Shown: positions 1-6,622 of the stretch, in pieces
Layout: every line of letters starts with the position of its first letter
How positions within the stretch are numbered: position 1 is the stretch's first letter
DNA from: an uncultured Clostridia bacterium
GTDB taxonomy: Bacteria > Bacillota > Clostridia > Christensenellales > UBA1242
Assembly (NCBI GenBank): GCA_934725795.1
Contig: CAKVCF010000004.1
Location: forward strand, 1-20,258
Direction: 5' to 3'
Length of the DNA: 20,258 bases
Made by a program: the position numbers and the translations under genes
The notes under the pieces: model-generated
What the model saw: only the letters and a program-made list of their open reading frames with translations
What the model was told of the DNA's origin: nothing
The model's database searches: none

Positions 1-180
1 TTTTTATTGTTAATACAACTTACTATATTATAAACGAAATAAATTGGTTTATTTGATTGACAACAAACTATTTTATGATTGAATGCAAAATATATTAGGT
101 TGTATAATTGCTTTTAACTTGTTTTTGAAATCTACAAAATCTCAGTTTTAAGTTAAATTTTTAATTGGTGATTGATTGGT

Positions 181-456
181 TTACAATGGTAAGTCTTTTT
201 TATCAAATTTGAATATACCAATAGTGTAAGTTACAACTGCGATTGCAAGCAAGATGCAAAGTTTCCAAATAAAGGTTGTTGTGCCTGCAAGTATTGATGT
301 TGCATCAAACAGAGAGATAATTGAAACGTAGTCTGGATTTTGTGCTGTGATTTGTTTTTGTTTATCATCCACCTTAGCCCTGTAAATTACAATGGCTGAA
401 CGTGAAGTGGAATTGATTTCTTCATTTGTGAAATTTTCAACTTCAATCTTTTCCAT
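181..456 (-). CDS. Small membrane protein resembling the C-terminal end of an ABC-2 type permease
   Basis: This 91-residue protein has a soluble, charged N-terminal half and one hydrophobic segment near residues 62-80, and ends in FDKKDLPL. An FDATSIL stretch, then a last membrane helix, then a short F-x-KKDLPL tail is what I know from the C-terminus of ABC-2 type permeases, so this is probably a remnant or free-standing piece of one. The start at 456 is chosen because AGGAGA (461-466) sits four bases upstream. A longer reading from 498 is possible, but it would place that Shine-Dalgarno site inside the gene. An in-frame stop lies just upstream of 498 (514-516), so no larger permease is present in this frame. 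It is divergent from the TetR-type gene, which often regulates such exporters. Whether it is functional or a relic is unknown. Confidence 0.6.
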   Translation of the reverse strand: MEKIEVENFTNEEINSTSRSAIVIYRAKVDDKQKQITAQNPDYVSIISLFDATSILAGTTTFIWKLCILLAIAVVTYTIGIFKFDKKDLPL

Positions 457-474
457 TTGTTCTCCTTTTAAATC

Positions 475-503
475 GACATATGTATACTTTGTTGACATAT
501 GTA
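475..503. repeat. Two copies of GACATATGTA, candidate repressor operator
   Basis: GACATATGTA occurs at 475-484 and again at 494-503, a 19-base period. Each copy contains the perfect palindrome ACATATGT. The second copy overlaps the -35 hexamer of the tetR promoter, and the first lies just upstream of the Shine-Dalgarno site of the divergent small gene. The position fits an operator for the neighbouring TetR-type protein acting on both genes. That function is inferred from placement only. Confidence 0.5.
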
Positions 504-520
504 GTAATTTATGCTATACT
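492..520 (+). promoter_or_regulatory. Promoter of the TetR-family gene
   Basis: TTGACA (492-497) and TATACT (515-520) are separated by exactly 17 bases, a near-consensus housekeeping promoter. Transcription would begin near 527, leaving a leader of about 87 bases before the ATG at 614. One ACATATGT palindrome overlaps the -35 box, consistent with autorepression. Confidence 0.75.
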
Positions 521-613
521 GAATATAAATGCAACAGATATTTATTTACAAAAAATGTAAAGTGTTGAAAAATTAGACAGTTGTATATTTATGTCTACAA
601 ACAAGGAGAGTTT

Positions 614-1192
614 ATGGAAGAATTTAAAGAAGATTTGAGAATAGTTAGAACAAGAAAGCTTTTATGTAATGCACTTTTTAGCCTGCTTGAAACTGAACCT
701 TTTGAAAAAATAAGTGTTATGGACATATGTAAAGAAGCGATGGTTCATCGCGCAACTTTTTATAATCATTTCAGCGATAAGGAAGAGTTGTTGGAGTATG
801 CAATAGACGAAATTAAAGAAAATTTATTTGCTGCCACTGTGGAAAAGGAAAGTTACACTTCTTCTAAAGAAATGTATATGTCGCTTATCTCAACTGTGGT
901 TGAATTTGTGGAACAAAACAAGCCAAAAATTTTGCTTATCATCAACAAAAATAGTTATGAGAAAGTTTATGAATTGCTTTTAACAACCGTTAAACGCAGT
1001 ATCGCATATTTGACAAGCAAAAATAAGTATAAAGAAGATTATGCCTTGCCGCTTAATGTGTTGATTGACTTTATCAGTGGTGGAATCACCAGTGTTGGCC
1101 TTAGTTGGCTGCAAGCTAAAAACCCTTGCAGTAAGGAAGAATTGATTGAATACTTTAACATAATTTTAGATAAAAGGATATTCGTTAAATAA
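614..1192 (+). CDS. TetR/AcrR family transcriptional regulator
   Basis: A 192-residue protein of normal TetR length. The N-terminus carries the family's DNA-binding domain: a first helix around RTRKLLCNALFSLL (residues 12-25), then the helix-turn-helix ISVMDICKEA...HRATFYNHF (about 33-53) and the following KEELL helix. The rest is a helical ligand/dimer domain with no recognisable specificity. The start at 614 is preceded by AAGGAGAG at 603-610, so the upstream in-frame start at 581 is not used here. Its consensus promoter overlaps a repeated palindrome, suggesting it represses itself and perhaps the divergent ABC-2-like small gene. The inducer and wider targets cannot be told from sequence. 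Confidence 0.92.
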   Translation: MEEFKEDLRIVRTRKLLCNALFSLLETEPFEKISVMDICKEAMVHRATFYNHFSDKEELLEYAIDEIKENLFAATVEKESYTSSKEMYMSLISTVVEFVEQNKPKILLIINKNSYEKVYELLLTTVKRSIAYLTSKNKYKEDYALPLNVLIDFISGGITSVGLSWLQAKNPCSKEELIEYFNIILDKRIFVK

Positions 1193-1344
1193 CAAGGTAA
1201 GCCAGAGGCTAAAAGTGTCTGTTAGAGCGTAATTGATTATAACAACTCTTTATAGTAATTATTCTAGTTATATTTACTAAACATTAATATAAAGAAGAAT
1301 AATGATACTAAAAAGGGCAATTACAATAGTTAAATTTAACAAAC

Positions 1345-1375
1345 AAAAAACAACCTAAAGTAAAGGTTGTTTTTT
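1345..1375. terminator. Bidirectional intrinsic terminator
   Basis: AAAAAACAACCT (1345-1356) and AGGTTGTTTTTT (1364-1375) form a 12-bp stem around a 7-base loop. The A-run on one side and T-run on the other let it end transcripts from the tetR gene (+) and from the convergent membrane-protein gene (-). The 150 bases between the tetR stop and this hairpin contain nothing I recognise. Confidence 0.85.
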
Positions 1376-1390
1376 ATAAAATAGGTTGTT

Positions 1391-2188
1391 TTATATTTCG
1401 TTTAAACCTGGTTGATCGTCTTCAATGTCAGGTTTTGTTTGCTTTTTGGCCTTTCTTTTTATAACTATATGTCGAATGAGTTTATACATTCCATACTCAG
1501 CCCAATACAATGCAACTGATTGACCAAGATATACAACAAAGGCATGTAAAATAGGTGAAATATTATAAATATCTTGCAAGAATTTGATGCCAAAAGGATG
1601 GCTGATGAGCATAAGGTTTGAACCAGTAAACTGATTTATAATAAGTGCTAAAACTGTGAAGATAGTTGTGAACATTAAATAATGCACAAAATCTCTTGCT
1701 CTTGGTTTATAAAGCCCGCGCATTGCAACCAATACGCCGATATAGAACATGCACCAGTGGAAGAAAAATCCATGTATTGATGCTGGATGCCAAATAGGAT
1801 AAAGTAACAAAGAAGTTGTAGGGTAGATTGTGTAGCATACTGAACCAGCAATGCCACCACAAACCAAAAAGCAATAGCCCATGTTTTTAATAAATTCATT
1901 TTTGCTGAGTGCAAACCATATTGCATAAATAAAAAGGCTGCAAAAGTATAATGGCACCCAACCATTAATGTTGGAGTGTTTGTATAAACGAATAATAATT
2001 TTAATAACTTCCAAAACTGTTACAACAATTGCAACAATCAGCATTGTTTTTTTAACTTGCTTTTCAGTCATTTTGCGAGAGAGAACAAGTGCTACAACGG
2101 CAAGCACAACAAAAATACCTATTGCCACAAAGTGCCAAAAAGTGAATATTCCGCAGATTTGGTCTTTGGTGAAATTGTCGTAGAACAA
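1391..2188 (-). CDS. YwaF / TMEM164-like integral membrane protein
   Basis: A 265-residue protein with about seven hydrophobic segments (near 15-36, 48-66, 78-95, 103-125, 138-157, 169-187 and 213-231) and a basic then acidic cytoplasmic tail. The WVPLYFCS stretch (77-84) and the histidine-containing HPASIHGFFFHW (134-145) fit the YwaF/TIGR02206 (TMEM164-like) family of membrane proteins, whose bacterial function is not established. The start codon is TTG at 2188, supported by AGGAGA at 2196-2201 seven bases away. No in-frame ATG lies nearby. It has its own promoter and is not obviously coupled to tsaD. Family assignment is from memory of the pattern; a different multi-pass family is possible. 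Confidence 0.75.
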   Translation of the reverse strand: MFYDNFTKDQICGIFTFWHFVAIGIFVVLAVVALVLSRKMTEKQVKKTMLIVAIVVTVLEVIKIIIRLYKHSNINGWVPLYFCSLFIYAIWFALSKNEFIKNMGYCFLVCGGIAGSVCYTIYPTTSLLLYPIWHPASIHGFFFHWCMFYIGVLVAMRGLYKPRARDFVHYLMFTTIFTVLALIINQFTGSNLMLISHPFGIKFLQDIYNISPILHAFVVYLGQSVALYWAEYGMYKLIRHIVIKRKAKKQTKPDIEDDQPGLNEI

Positions 2189-2222
2189 AATGCACTCTCC
2201 TTTTAGTTAAAAATCTTTTGTT

Positions 2223-2252
2223 ATTTTACATGGTTTTGTAATAATTTGTCAA
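2223..2252 (-). promoter_or_regulatory. Promoter of the YwaF-like gene
   Basis: On the minus strand TTGACA (2252-2247) is followed after 18 bases by TAAAAT (2228-2223). The predicted start near 2216 gives a leader of about 28 bases that contains the AGGAGA ribosome site of the TTG-started gene. Confidence 0.65.
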
Positions 2253-2324
2253 AACTTTTTGCTTGTGGCTTTGTTAAATTGATAAGGCAATACATTGGCA
2301 ATTAGCGATTGTTAAATTTAAATT

Positions 2325-3368
2325 TCACTTGTCTAATCCAGTTTTAAGCAAATAATCATTTAAACTTAAACTTGGATTTGGTGCTAAACTCATATCTGCA
2401 ATGCCAACACCAGCAACATACGCATAATAGCCAGCCGAGCCAATCATGGCAGCATTATCAGTGCAGTATTGCATATCAGGTCTATAACATTTTATGCCGT
2501 TTTGTGCAGCAACTTTATCTAACTTTTCACGCAGATATCTGTTGGCACTAACACCACCTGCGATTGCCACTTGTTTAAAGCCATATTCTTTGCAGGCTGC
2601 AATTGTTTTTTCAACCAATTCGTCCACTGCCCAGTGCTCAAAACTTGCGCAAATATCTGCTTTTGGTATAGGTTGATTTGCTTGCTCCAACTTATGGATG
2701 TAGTTTATAACAGCGGTTTTTTTGCCGCTAAAACTAAAATTATAGCCAAGCGTATCGTTAGGTTTTGCAAATTGAATATTTGGTTTGCCCTCCATTGCCA
2801 GTTTGCTGACTTTTGGCCCGCCAGGGTAGCCTAAGCCAAGCACGCGTGCAACTTTATCAAAACATTCACCAACAGCATCGTCCAATGTTGAGCCTATAAG
2901 TGTGTGGTGGTTATAATCTTCCACTTTAACAATGGCAGTGTGTCCGCCACTTACAATTAAACAAATAAAAGGTGGTTTAAGGTCAGGGTATGAAAGATAA
3001 TTGCCCGCAATATGGCCATAAATATGGTTAACTGCAACAAGTGGCTTTTTTGTAACATAAGCAAGCCCTTTTGCATAACTTACACCAACTAAAAGAGAGC
3101 CAACCAAACCTGCACCATAAGTAACTGCGATAACATCAATGTCATTCATTGTGCAGTTGGCCTTGTTTAAGGCAAGTTTAACCACATTATCGATGGCTGT
3201 TATATGATTTCTGCTTGCCACTTCTGGCACAACACCGCCAAACAATGTGTGAATATCAATTTGGCTTGACACTATATTTGAAAGGCACTCTCTGCCATTA
3301 ACTACAACTGCGGCGCTTGTTTCATCGCAACTTGATTCAATTGCTAAAACTTTAATATCTTTTTTCAT
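2325..3368 (-). CDS. tsaD: tRNA N6-adenosine threonylcarbamoyltransferase TsaD
   Basis: TsaD transfers the threonylcarbamoyl group from TC-AMP to A37 of ANN-reading tRNAs, working in the cytoplasm with TsaB and TsaE. The 347-residue protein has the normal length and order: ESSCDET at 11-17, the metal-binding NHIYGH (His115, His119), VSGGHTAIV near 139-147, the AGGVSANRYLR nucleotide-binding stretch and a TDNAAMIG motif with the last metal ligand. An upstream in-frame ATG at 3377 overlaps the -10 box itself, so the ATG at 3368 is preferred. No Shine-Dalgarno site precedes it, and the predicted transcript starts at about the ATG, so the mRNA is probably leaderless. The stop is TGA. It is divergent from prfB; tsaB and tsaE are not in the window. 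Confidence 0.97.
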   Translation of the reverse strand: MKKDIKVLAIESSCDETSAAVVVNGRECLSNIVSSQIDIHTLFGGVVPEVASRNHITAIDNVVKLALNKANCTMNDIDVIAVTYGAGLVGSLLVGVSYAKGLAYVTKKPLVAVNHIYGHIAGNYLSYPDLKPPFICLIVSGGHTAIVKVEDYNHHTLIGSTLDDAVGECFDKVARVLGLGYPGGPKVSKLAMEGKPNIQFAKPNDTLGYNFSFSGKKTAVINYIHKLEQANQPIPKADICASFEHWAVDELVEKTIAACKEYGFKQVAIAGGVSANRYLREKLDKVAAQNGIKCYRPDMQYCTDNAAMIGSAGYYAYVAGVGIADMSLAPNPSLSLNDYLLKTGLDK

Positions 3369-3375
3369 ATCGCAC

Positions 3376-3384
3376 ATTATAGCA
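3376..3384 (-). promoter_or_regulatory. Extended -10 promoter of tsaD, placed for a leaderless mRNA
   Basis: The minus strand reads TGCTATAAT at 3384-3376, a TGn-TATAAT extended -10. Seven bases separate it from the ATG at 3368, so transcription should start at or one base before the start codon. The -35 position (TTTTAA at 3404-3399) is poor, as is usual for extended -10 promoters. Confidence 0.7.
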
Positions 3385-3550
3385 TATTTTTAAGTTTTTT
3401 AAAATTAAAATAGCATAGATTTAACTTAATCTTACCTTAAAACAAATACACTTTAAACTGATTTTAAAGATAAGGTCTTGTTAGTTTTTTAATTTTAATA
3501 ACAAGAAAATAAATTAGAAATCAATCACAAATTTAATCAAACTAAAATAT

Positions 3551-3579
3551 TTGCATTGATAAATTGTTTTTGATATAAT
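3551..3579 (+). promoter_or_regulatory. Promoter of prfB, placed for a leaderless mRNA
   Basis: TTGCAT (3551-3556), a 17-base spacer, then TATAAT (3574-3579) preceded by TGA gives a strong promoter with an extended -10. Only six bases (3580-3585) separate the -10 from the prfB ATG at 3586, so +1 falls on the A of the start codon. Confidence 0.75.
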
Positions 3580-3585
3580 TGCAGT

Positions 3586-4695
3586 ATGAATATCGAAAAT
3601 ATTGGTGAAGAATTATCTGCACTTGTGGACAAGTTTGAATTGACAAAAAGTTGCTTGCATTTGGACGAACTTAGCACACGTTTAACCAGTTTGATGAAAG
3701 AGCGTGAGTCTTTAACTTTTTGGAATAATTTAGACTATGCAATGCAAACAAATAAAGAAATAAAATCTTTGCAGGACTTATTTAATGAAGTCCAATCTTT
3801 GCAGGACCAAATCACAAGTTTGATTTCAACCGTAAAGGATTTAGAAACGGAAACCGACCTTGAAATGCTTAACTTGGCATTTACTGAACTGCTTGAATTG
3901 CGCGATAAAGTAGACGAACTGAATGTTCGCACTTTGCTAGACGAAAAGTACGATAACAACGATGCAATTTTAACAATACACTCTGGTGCAGGCGGAACAG
4001 AAGCACAAGATTGGGTTGTTATGCTTGCAAGAATGTATAAAATGTACGCGGCAAAAAATGGTTTTGAATATTCGGTTGTAGATAAAGTTGAAGGCAATGA
4101 CGCAGGCTTAAAAACCATTGTGGTGTGGATTAAAGGTGAATATGCTTACGGCAAACTTAAAGGTGAAATGGGTGTCCACCGTTTGGTGCGTATCAGCCCG
4201 TTTGACAGCAACAAGCGTAGGCACACCAGCTTTGCATCAGTTGAAGTTGTGCCAGCAATCACAAAAGAAACCGAAGTTAAAGTTAAAAATGAAGATTTGC
4301 GTATTGACACTTACCGCAGCAGTGGTGCAGGTGGCCAAAATGTGAATAAAGTTGAAACCGCAGTGCGCATTACACATATTCCAACTGGCATTGTTGTAAC
4401 TTGCCAAAATGAACGTAGCCAACTCCAAAACAGAGAAAATGCAATGAAAATTTTAACAAGTAAATTGGTTGCGTTAGAAGAAGAAAAGCACCGCCAAAAT
4501 TTAAACGAAATTAAGGGCGACCTTAAACGCATTGAATGGGGCAGCCAAATCCGCAGTTATGTTTTCCAACCATACACAATGGTTAAGGACCATCGCACAG
4601 ATTATGAAACAAGCGATGTTGCTGGTGTTATGGACGGCGAACTTACATCATTTATCAATGAATATTTGCGAAAATCACATGCTAAAAATGCGTAG
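3586..4695 (+). CDS. prfB: Peptide chain release factor 2 (RF2)
   Basis: RF2 reads UGA and UAA stop codons and triggers hydrolysis of peptidyl-tRNA. The 369-residue protein has the RF2 layout: a helical N-terminal domain, the stop-codon-reading SPF tripeptide at 204-206 in [14 protein letters not shown], and the catalytic GGQ at 249-251 in [17 protein letters not shown], then a lysine-rich domain and the [12 protein letters not shown] block. SPF rather than PxT separates it from RF1. The reading frame is open from the ATG to the stop: the in-frame UGA and +1 programmed shift that most bacteria carry near codon 25 are absent. There is no Shine-Dalgarno site and the promoter predicts a leaderless transcript. 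Its own stop is TAG, which RF2 does not read. It stands alone, divergent from tsaD. Confidence 0.97.
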   Translation: MNIENIGEELSALVDKFELTKSCLHLDELSTRLTSLMKERESLTFWNNLDYAMQTNKEIKSLQDLFNEVQSLQDQITSLISTVKDLETETDLEMLNLAFTELLELRDKVDELNVRTLLDEKYDNNDAILTIHSGAGGTEAQDWVVMLARMYKMYAAKNGFEYSVVDKVEGNDAGLKTIVVWIKGEYAYGKLKGEMGVHRLVRISPFDSNKRRHTSFASVEVVPAITKETEVKVKNEDLRIDTYRSSGAGGQNVNKVETAVRITHIPTGIVVTCQNERSQLQNRENAMKILTSKLVALEEEKHRQNLNEIKGDLKRIEWGSQIRSYVFQPYTMVKDHRTDYETSDVAGVMDGELTSFINEYLRKSHAKNA

Positions 4696-4818
4696 ATTAA
4701 ATTTGTTTGTTTTATAATTAAACTTAGAAATTTTGTAATAATTATTTTATATTTTGCGTTGATGAAATGTTAAAACAAACAAAATAATTTAGATAATGCA
4801 CAAGGTAAAAAATATAAA

Positions 4819-4845
4819 AAAGGCACACAAAGTTGTGTGCTTTTT
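4819..4845 (+). terminator. Intrinsic terminator after prfB
   Basis: GCACACA (4823-4829) and TGTGTGC (4834-4840) form a GC-containing stem with a 4-base loop, followed by TTTTTCTTTT. An A-run precedes the stem, so it may also act on the minus strand, though rpsR has its own terminator first. Confidence 0.85.
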
Positions 4846-4904
4846 CTTTTTATACAAGACAAAATTTTAAAGTATAAATAAACTTAATTGATTTGTTGAT
4901 GCAC

Positions 4905-4937
4905 AAAAAAAGCACCTTTTTACAAGGTGCCTTTTTG
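4905..4937 (-). terminator. Intrinsic terminator after rpsR
   Basis: GCACCTT (4912-4918) pairs with AAGGTGC (4924-4930) around a 5-base loop. On the minus strand the stem is followed by seven T (complement of 4905-4911), ending the rpsF-ssb-rpsR transcript. A T-rich tract also follows on the plus strand. Confidence 0.88.
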
Positions 4938-4953
4938 TTTTTTTAACTAATTT

Positions 4954-5250
4954 TTAATCACCGCTGAATGGTAACAAAGCCATATTGCGTGCACGTTTGA
5001 TTGCAACTGTCAATTCACGTTGGTGGCGTGCACATGTGCCTGTTTGACGGCTTGGCAAAATTTTGCCTTTTTCTGTAACGAATTTACGAAGACGGTTAAC
5101 ATCTTTATAATCAATAAATTTGCAATTTTTATCATCACAGAAAACACAAACACGTTTTTTAGGTTTGTTGTGTGGTTTGAAAACTCTTTTCTTTTGTTCT
5201 TGTGGTTTAACTTCTGGTTGAGCTTCCTTAACTTCTACTTCTTCTGTCAT
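4954..5250 (-). CDS. rpsR: 30S ribosomal protein bS18
   Basis: bS18 binds the platform of the 30S subunit as a heterodimer with bS6. The 98-residue protein has an acidic/basic N-terminal extension of about 30 residues, then the conserved core from KKRVCVFC through [19 protein letters not shown] to [20 protein letters not shown]. Four cysteines are present (35, 38, 43 and 73), the zinc-binding 'C+' form. A Shine-Dalgarno AAGGAGAA precedes the ATG. It is the last gene of rpsF-ssb-rpsR, a widely conserved operon that lets bS6 and bS18 be made together; a terminator follows. Confidence 0.98.
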   Translation of the reverse strand: MTEEVEVKEAQPEVKPQEQKKRVFKPHNKPKKRVCVFCDDKNCKFIDYKDVNRLRKFVTEKGKILPSRQTGTCARHQRELTVAIKRARNMALLPFSGD

Positions 5251-5326
5251 AGTTTCTCCTTTTATAATTTTTGCGGCATATAAGCCTTTTAATTTAAAAT
5301 TGTGTTAGTTTAACTTTTGGTTAAAA

Positions 5327-5746
5327 CTAAAATGGCAAATCGTCATCACTGATTGGTTGAAGGTCGCTAACTGGACCAGTGCTGCCAACGTTCATACCAC
5401 CTTCGGCTGAACCATTTTCGCCACTGTCGTTACGAGAAGTTAAAAATTCAACTTCATCTGCAACAATGTCAACTGCTGTGCCTTTTGAACCATCTTGACG
5501 TTCATAATTTCTAACTTGGATTGAACCAGCAACCGCAACTTTATTGCCTTTCTTTAAAAATTTTGCGCAATTTTCAGCGTTGCCACGCCATGCGGTAACA
5601 TTGAAGAAATCAGTTTCTCTGCCACCTTCAGCGTTGCTAAATCTACGGCCAACAGCAATAGATAAACGGCATACTGAAACGCCTGTTGGGGTTTGGCTAA
5701 GTTCTGGGTCGCGTGTTAAGTTGCCAATTAAAAATACTTTGTTCAT
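5327..5746 (-). CDS. ssb: Single-stranded DNA-binding protein SSB
   Basis: SSB coats single-stranded DNA at forks and repair sites and recruits partner enzymes. The 139-residue protein begins MNKVFLIGNLTRDPEL, the usual OB-fold start, continues through the FFNVTAWRG and GNKVAVAGSIQVRNYE strands to about residue 105, then a short Gly/Ser/Glu/Asp-rich linker, and ends in DDDLPF, the acidic tip that binds partner proteins. AAGGAG lies close upstream of the ATG. It sits between rpsF and rpsR with gaps of only 48 and 76 bases, so one transcript is expected. Confidence 0.98.
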   Translation of the reverse strand: MNKVFLIGNLTRDPELSQTPTGVSVCRLSIAVGRRFSNAEGGRETDFFNVTAWRGNAENCAKFLKKGNKVAVAGSIQVRNYERQDGSKGTAVDIVADEVEFLTSRNDSGENGSAEGGMNVGSTGPVSDLQPISDDDLPF

Positions 5747-5794
5747 AATTACTCCTTAAAAATTTTTATAACTGAGTAATGAGTGTTGCATTAA

Positions 5795-6076
5795 TTATTT
5801 TGCAACAACAATATATCTCATAATTCCGTTTGTGATTGCAAGCAATGAACCAAGTTTATTTGGTGCTTCGGCAGATGCTGTAAAGTTAACAAGCACATAA
5901 TAGCCTTCACGCTTCTTATCGATTGCGTAAGCAAGTTTTTTGTTGCCAACACGTTCAACAGATTCAATTTTGCCACCATCTTTTTCAATCATACCGTTAA
6001 CAGAAGCAATAAGGGCTTCTTTTTCTTCGTCAGTTGATTGGCTAGGAATAATGTACATTAATTCGTAGTTTTTCAT
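5795..6076 (-). CDS. rpsF: 30S ribosomal protein bS6
   Basis: bS6 pairs with bS18 on the 30S platform. The 93-residue length, the opening MKNYELMYIIPSQSTDEEK, the central GGKIESVERVGNKKLAYAIDKKREGYYVLVNF and the C-terminal NGIMRYIVVAK fit the family. AAGGAGGT precedes the ATG and is the strongest ribosome site in the operon. It is the promoter-proximal gene of rpsF-ssb-rpsR. Upstream lies a leader of about 109 bases with hairpins, one of which can pair with the ribosome site, suggesting feedback control by the bS6:bS18 dimer as known for this operon in other bacteria. Confidence 0.98.
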   Translation of the reverse strand: MKNYELMYIIPSQSTDEEKEALIASVNGMIEKDGGKIESVERVGNKKLAYAIDKKREGYYVLVNFTASAEAPNKLGSLLAITNGIMRYIVVAK

Positions 6077-6083
6077 ATAACCT

Positions 6084-6150
6084 CCTTATGGACTAAGACC
6101 CTTTCGGGTAAGGACACAAATTTGGCCTTATTCGACCACCAAAGTTGTGT
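6084..6150 (-). promoter_or_regulatory. Structured rpsF leader, candidate bS6:bS18 autoregulatory element
   Basis: On the minus strand a hairpin pairs 6145-6150 plus 6139-6143 with 6114-6119 plus 6121-6125 (11 pairs, one internal mismatch, 13-base loop). It is followed by ACCC-GAAA-GGGT (6109-6098), a tight tetraloop hairpin. CCTTA (6113-6109) can instead pair with TAAGG (6088-6084), which covers the start of the rpsF ribosome site. Mutually exclusive pairing next to the ribosome site, with an ACCCG loop-side sequence, resembles the known S6:S18 leader motif; I have not matched it to a covariance model. Confidence 0.55.
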
Positions 6151-6191
6151 GTTAATGTTTGGCAAGTTAGCCAAAATTTTTTAACGCTTGC

Positions 6192-6220
6192 ATTGTAACA
6201 CAAAACAAAATAAATTGCAA
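6192..6220 (-). promoter_or_regulatory. Promoter of rpsF-ssb-rpsR
   Basis: TTGCAA (6220-6215), a 17-base spacer and TACAAT (6197-6192) on the minus strand make a good housekeeping promoter. Transcription would start near 6185. A further stem TTTGGC/GCCAAA (6158-6163 and 6170-6175) lies in the first part of the leader. Confidence 0.75.
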
Positions 6221-6445
6221 GCATAAATTTAAAAAAACTGATTTTCTTTAATATATTAATATAATAAGTATAAATAATGTAAGGTGTAATCTGTTTTTGG
6301 CATGGATGTTTTGTGTTTTAAAATTGTTTAACCAGCGTGTGAATTTGTAACACAATTATTGCGTAAAAAATAATTGATTGAAGCACATGATTGTAGATAT
6401 TAAAAACATATAATTAAATTTTTACATGTCTTAAAACTGTTTGTT
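6221..6445. other. AT-rich intergenic stretch with no recognisable gene
   Basis: Between the rpsF promoter and the terminator of the carboxypeptidase gene I see no ORF with a ribosome site, no RNA gene and no clear repeat. The 61-codon open frame that overlaps the right part (6441-6626) is hydrophobic only because the DNA is T-rich, starts with TTG and has no ribosome site. Confidence 0.6.
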
Positions 6446-6451
6446 AAAAAC

Positions 6452-6477
6452 AAAAAAGCAAAACCAATCGGTTTCAC
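6452..6477 (-). terminator. Probable intrinsic terminator after the carboxypeptidase gene
   Basis: On the minus strand GTGAAACC (6477-6470), loop GATT and GGTTTTGC (6465-6458) form an 8-bp stem with two G-T pairs, followed by TTTTTT (6457-6452) and more T after one G. It lies about 145 bases beyond the stop codon. The stem is weaker than the other terminators here. Confidence 0.6.
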
Positions 6478-6622
6478 TTTTTATAAATTTTTTATTTTTA
6501 CAATGTTTTGCAAAGCCTACTATAAAGTTTAAATGGCTAAATTTTTTTAATGTTAGCGCAATGCTAAAAAAGTTTTTGCTATATGTTTTCACTGGCATAT
6601 CATTTATAATCTGCTATATTAA

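Noticed and set aside
581..613. Upstream in-frame start for the TetR-type gene
   Set aside because: AAGGAGAG at 603-610 supports the ATG at 614; the extra 11 residues precede the normal family start.
2325..2327. Genetic code 4 (TGA as Trp), considered because of the low GC content
   Set aside because: tsaD and tmk end at TGA at the expected family lengths, RF2 is present, and tryptophans are encoded by TGG.
6158..6182. TTTGGC/GCCAAA stem followed by T on the plus strand, as a plus-strand terminator
   Set aside because: No plus-strand gene lies upstream to be terminated; more likely part of the rpsF leader on the minus strand.
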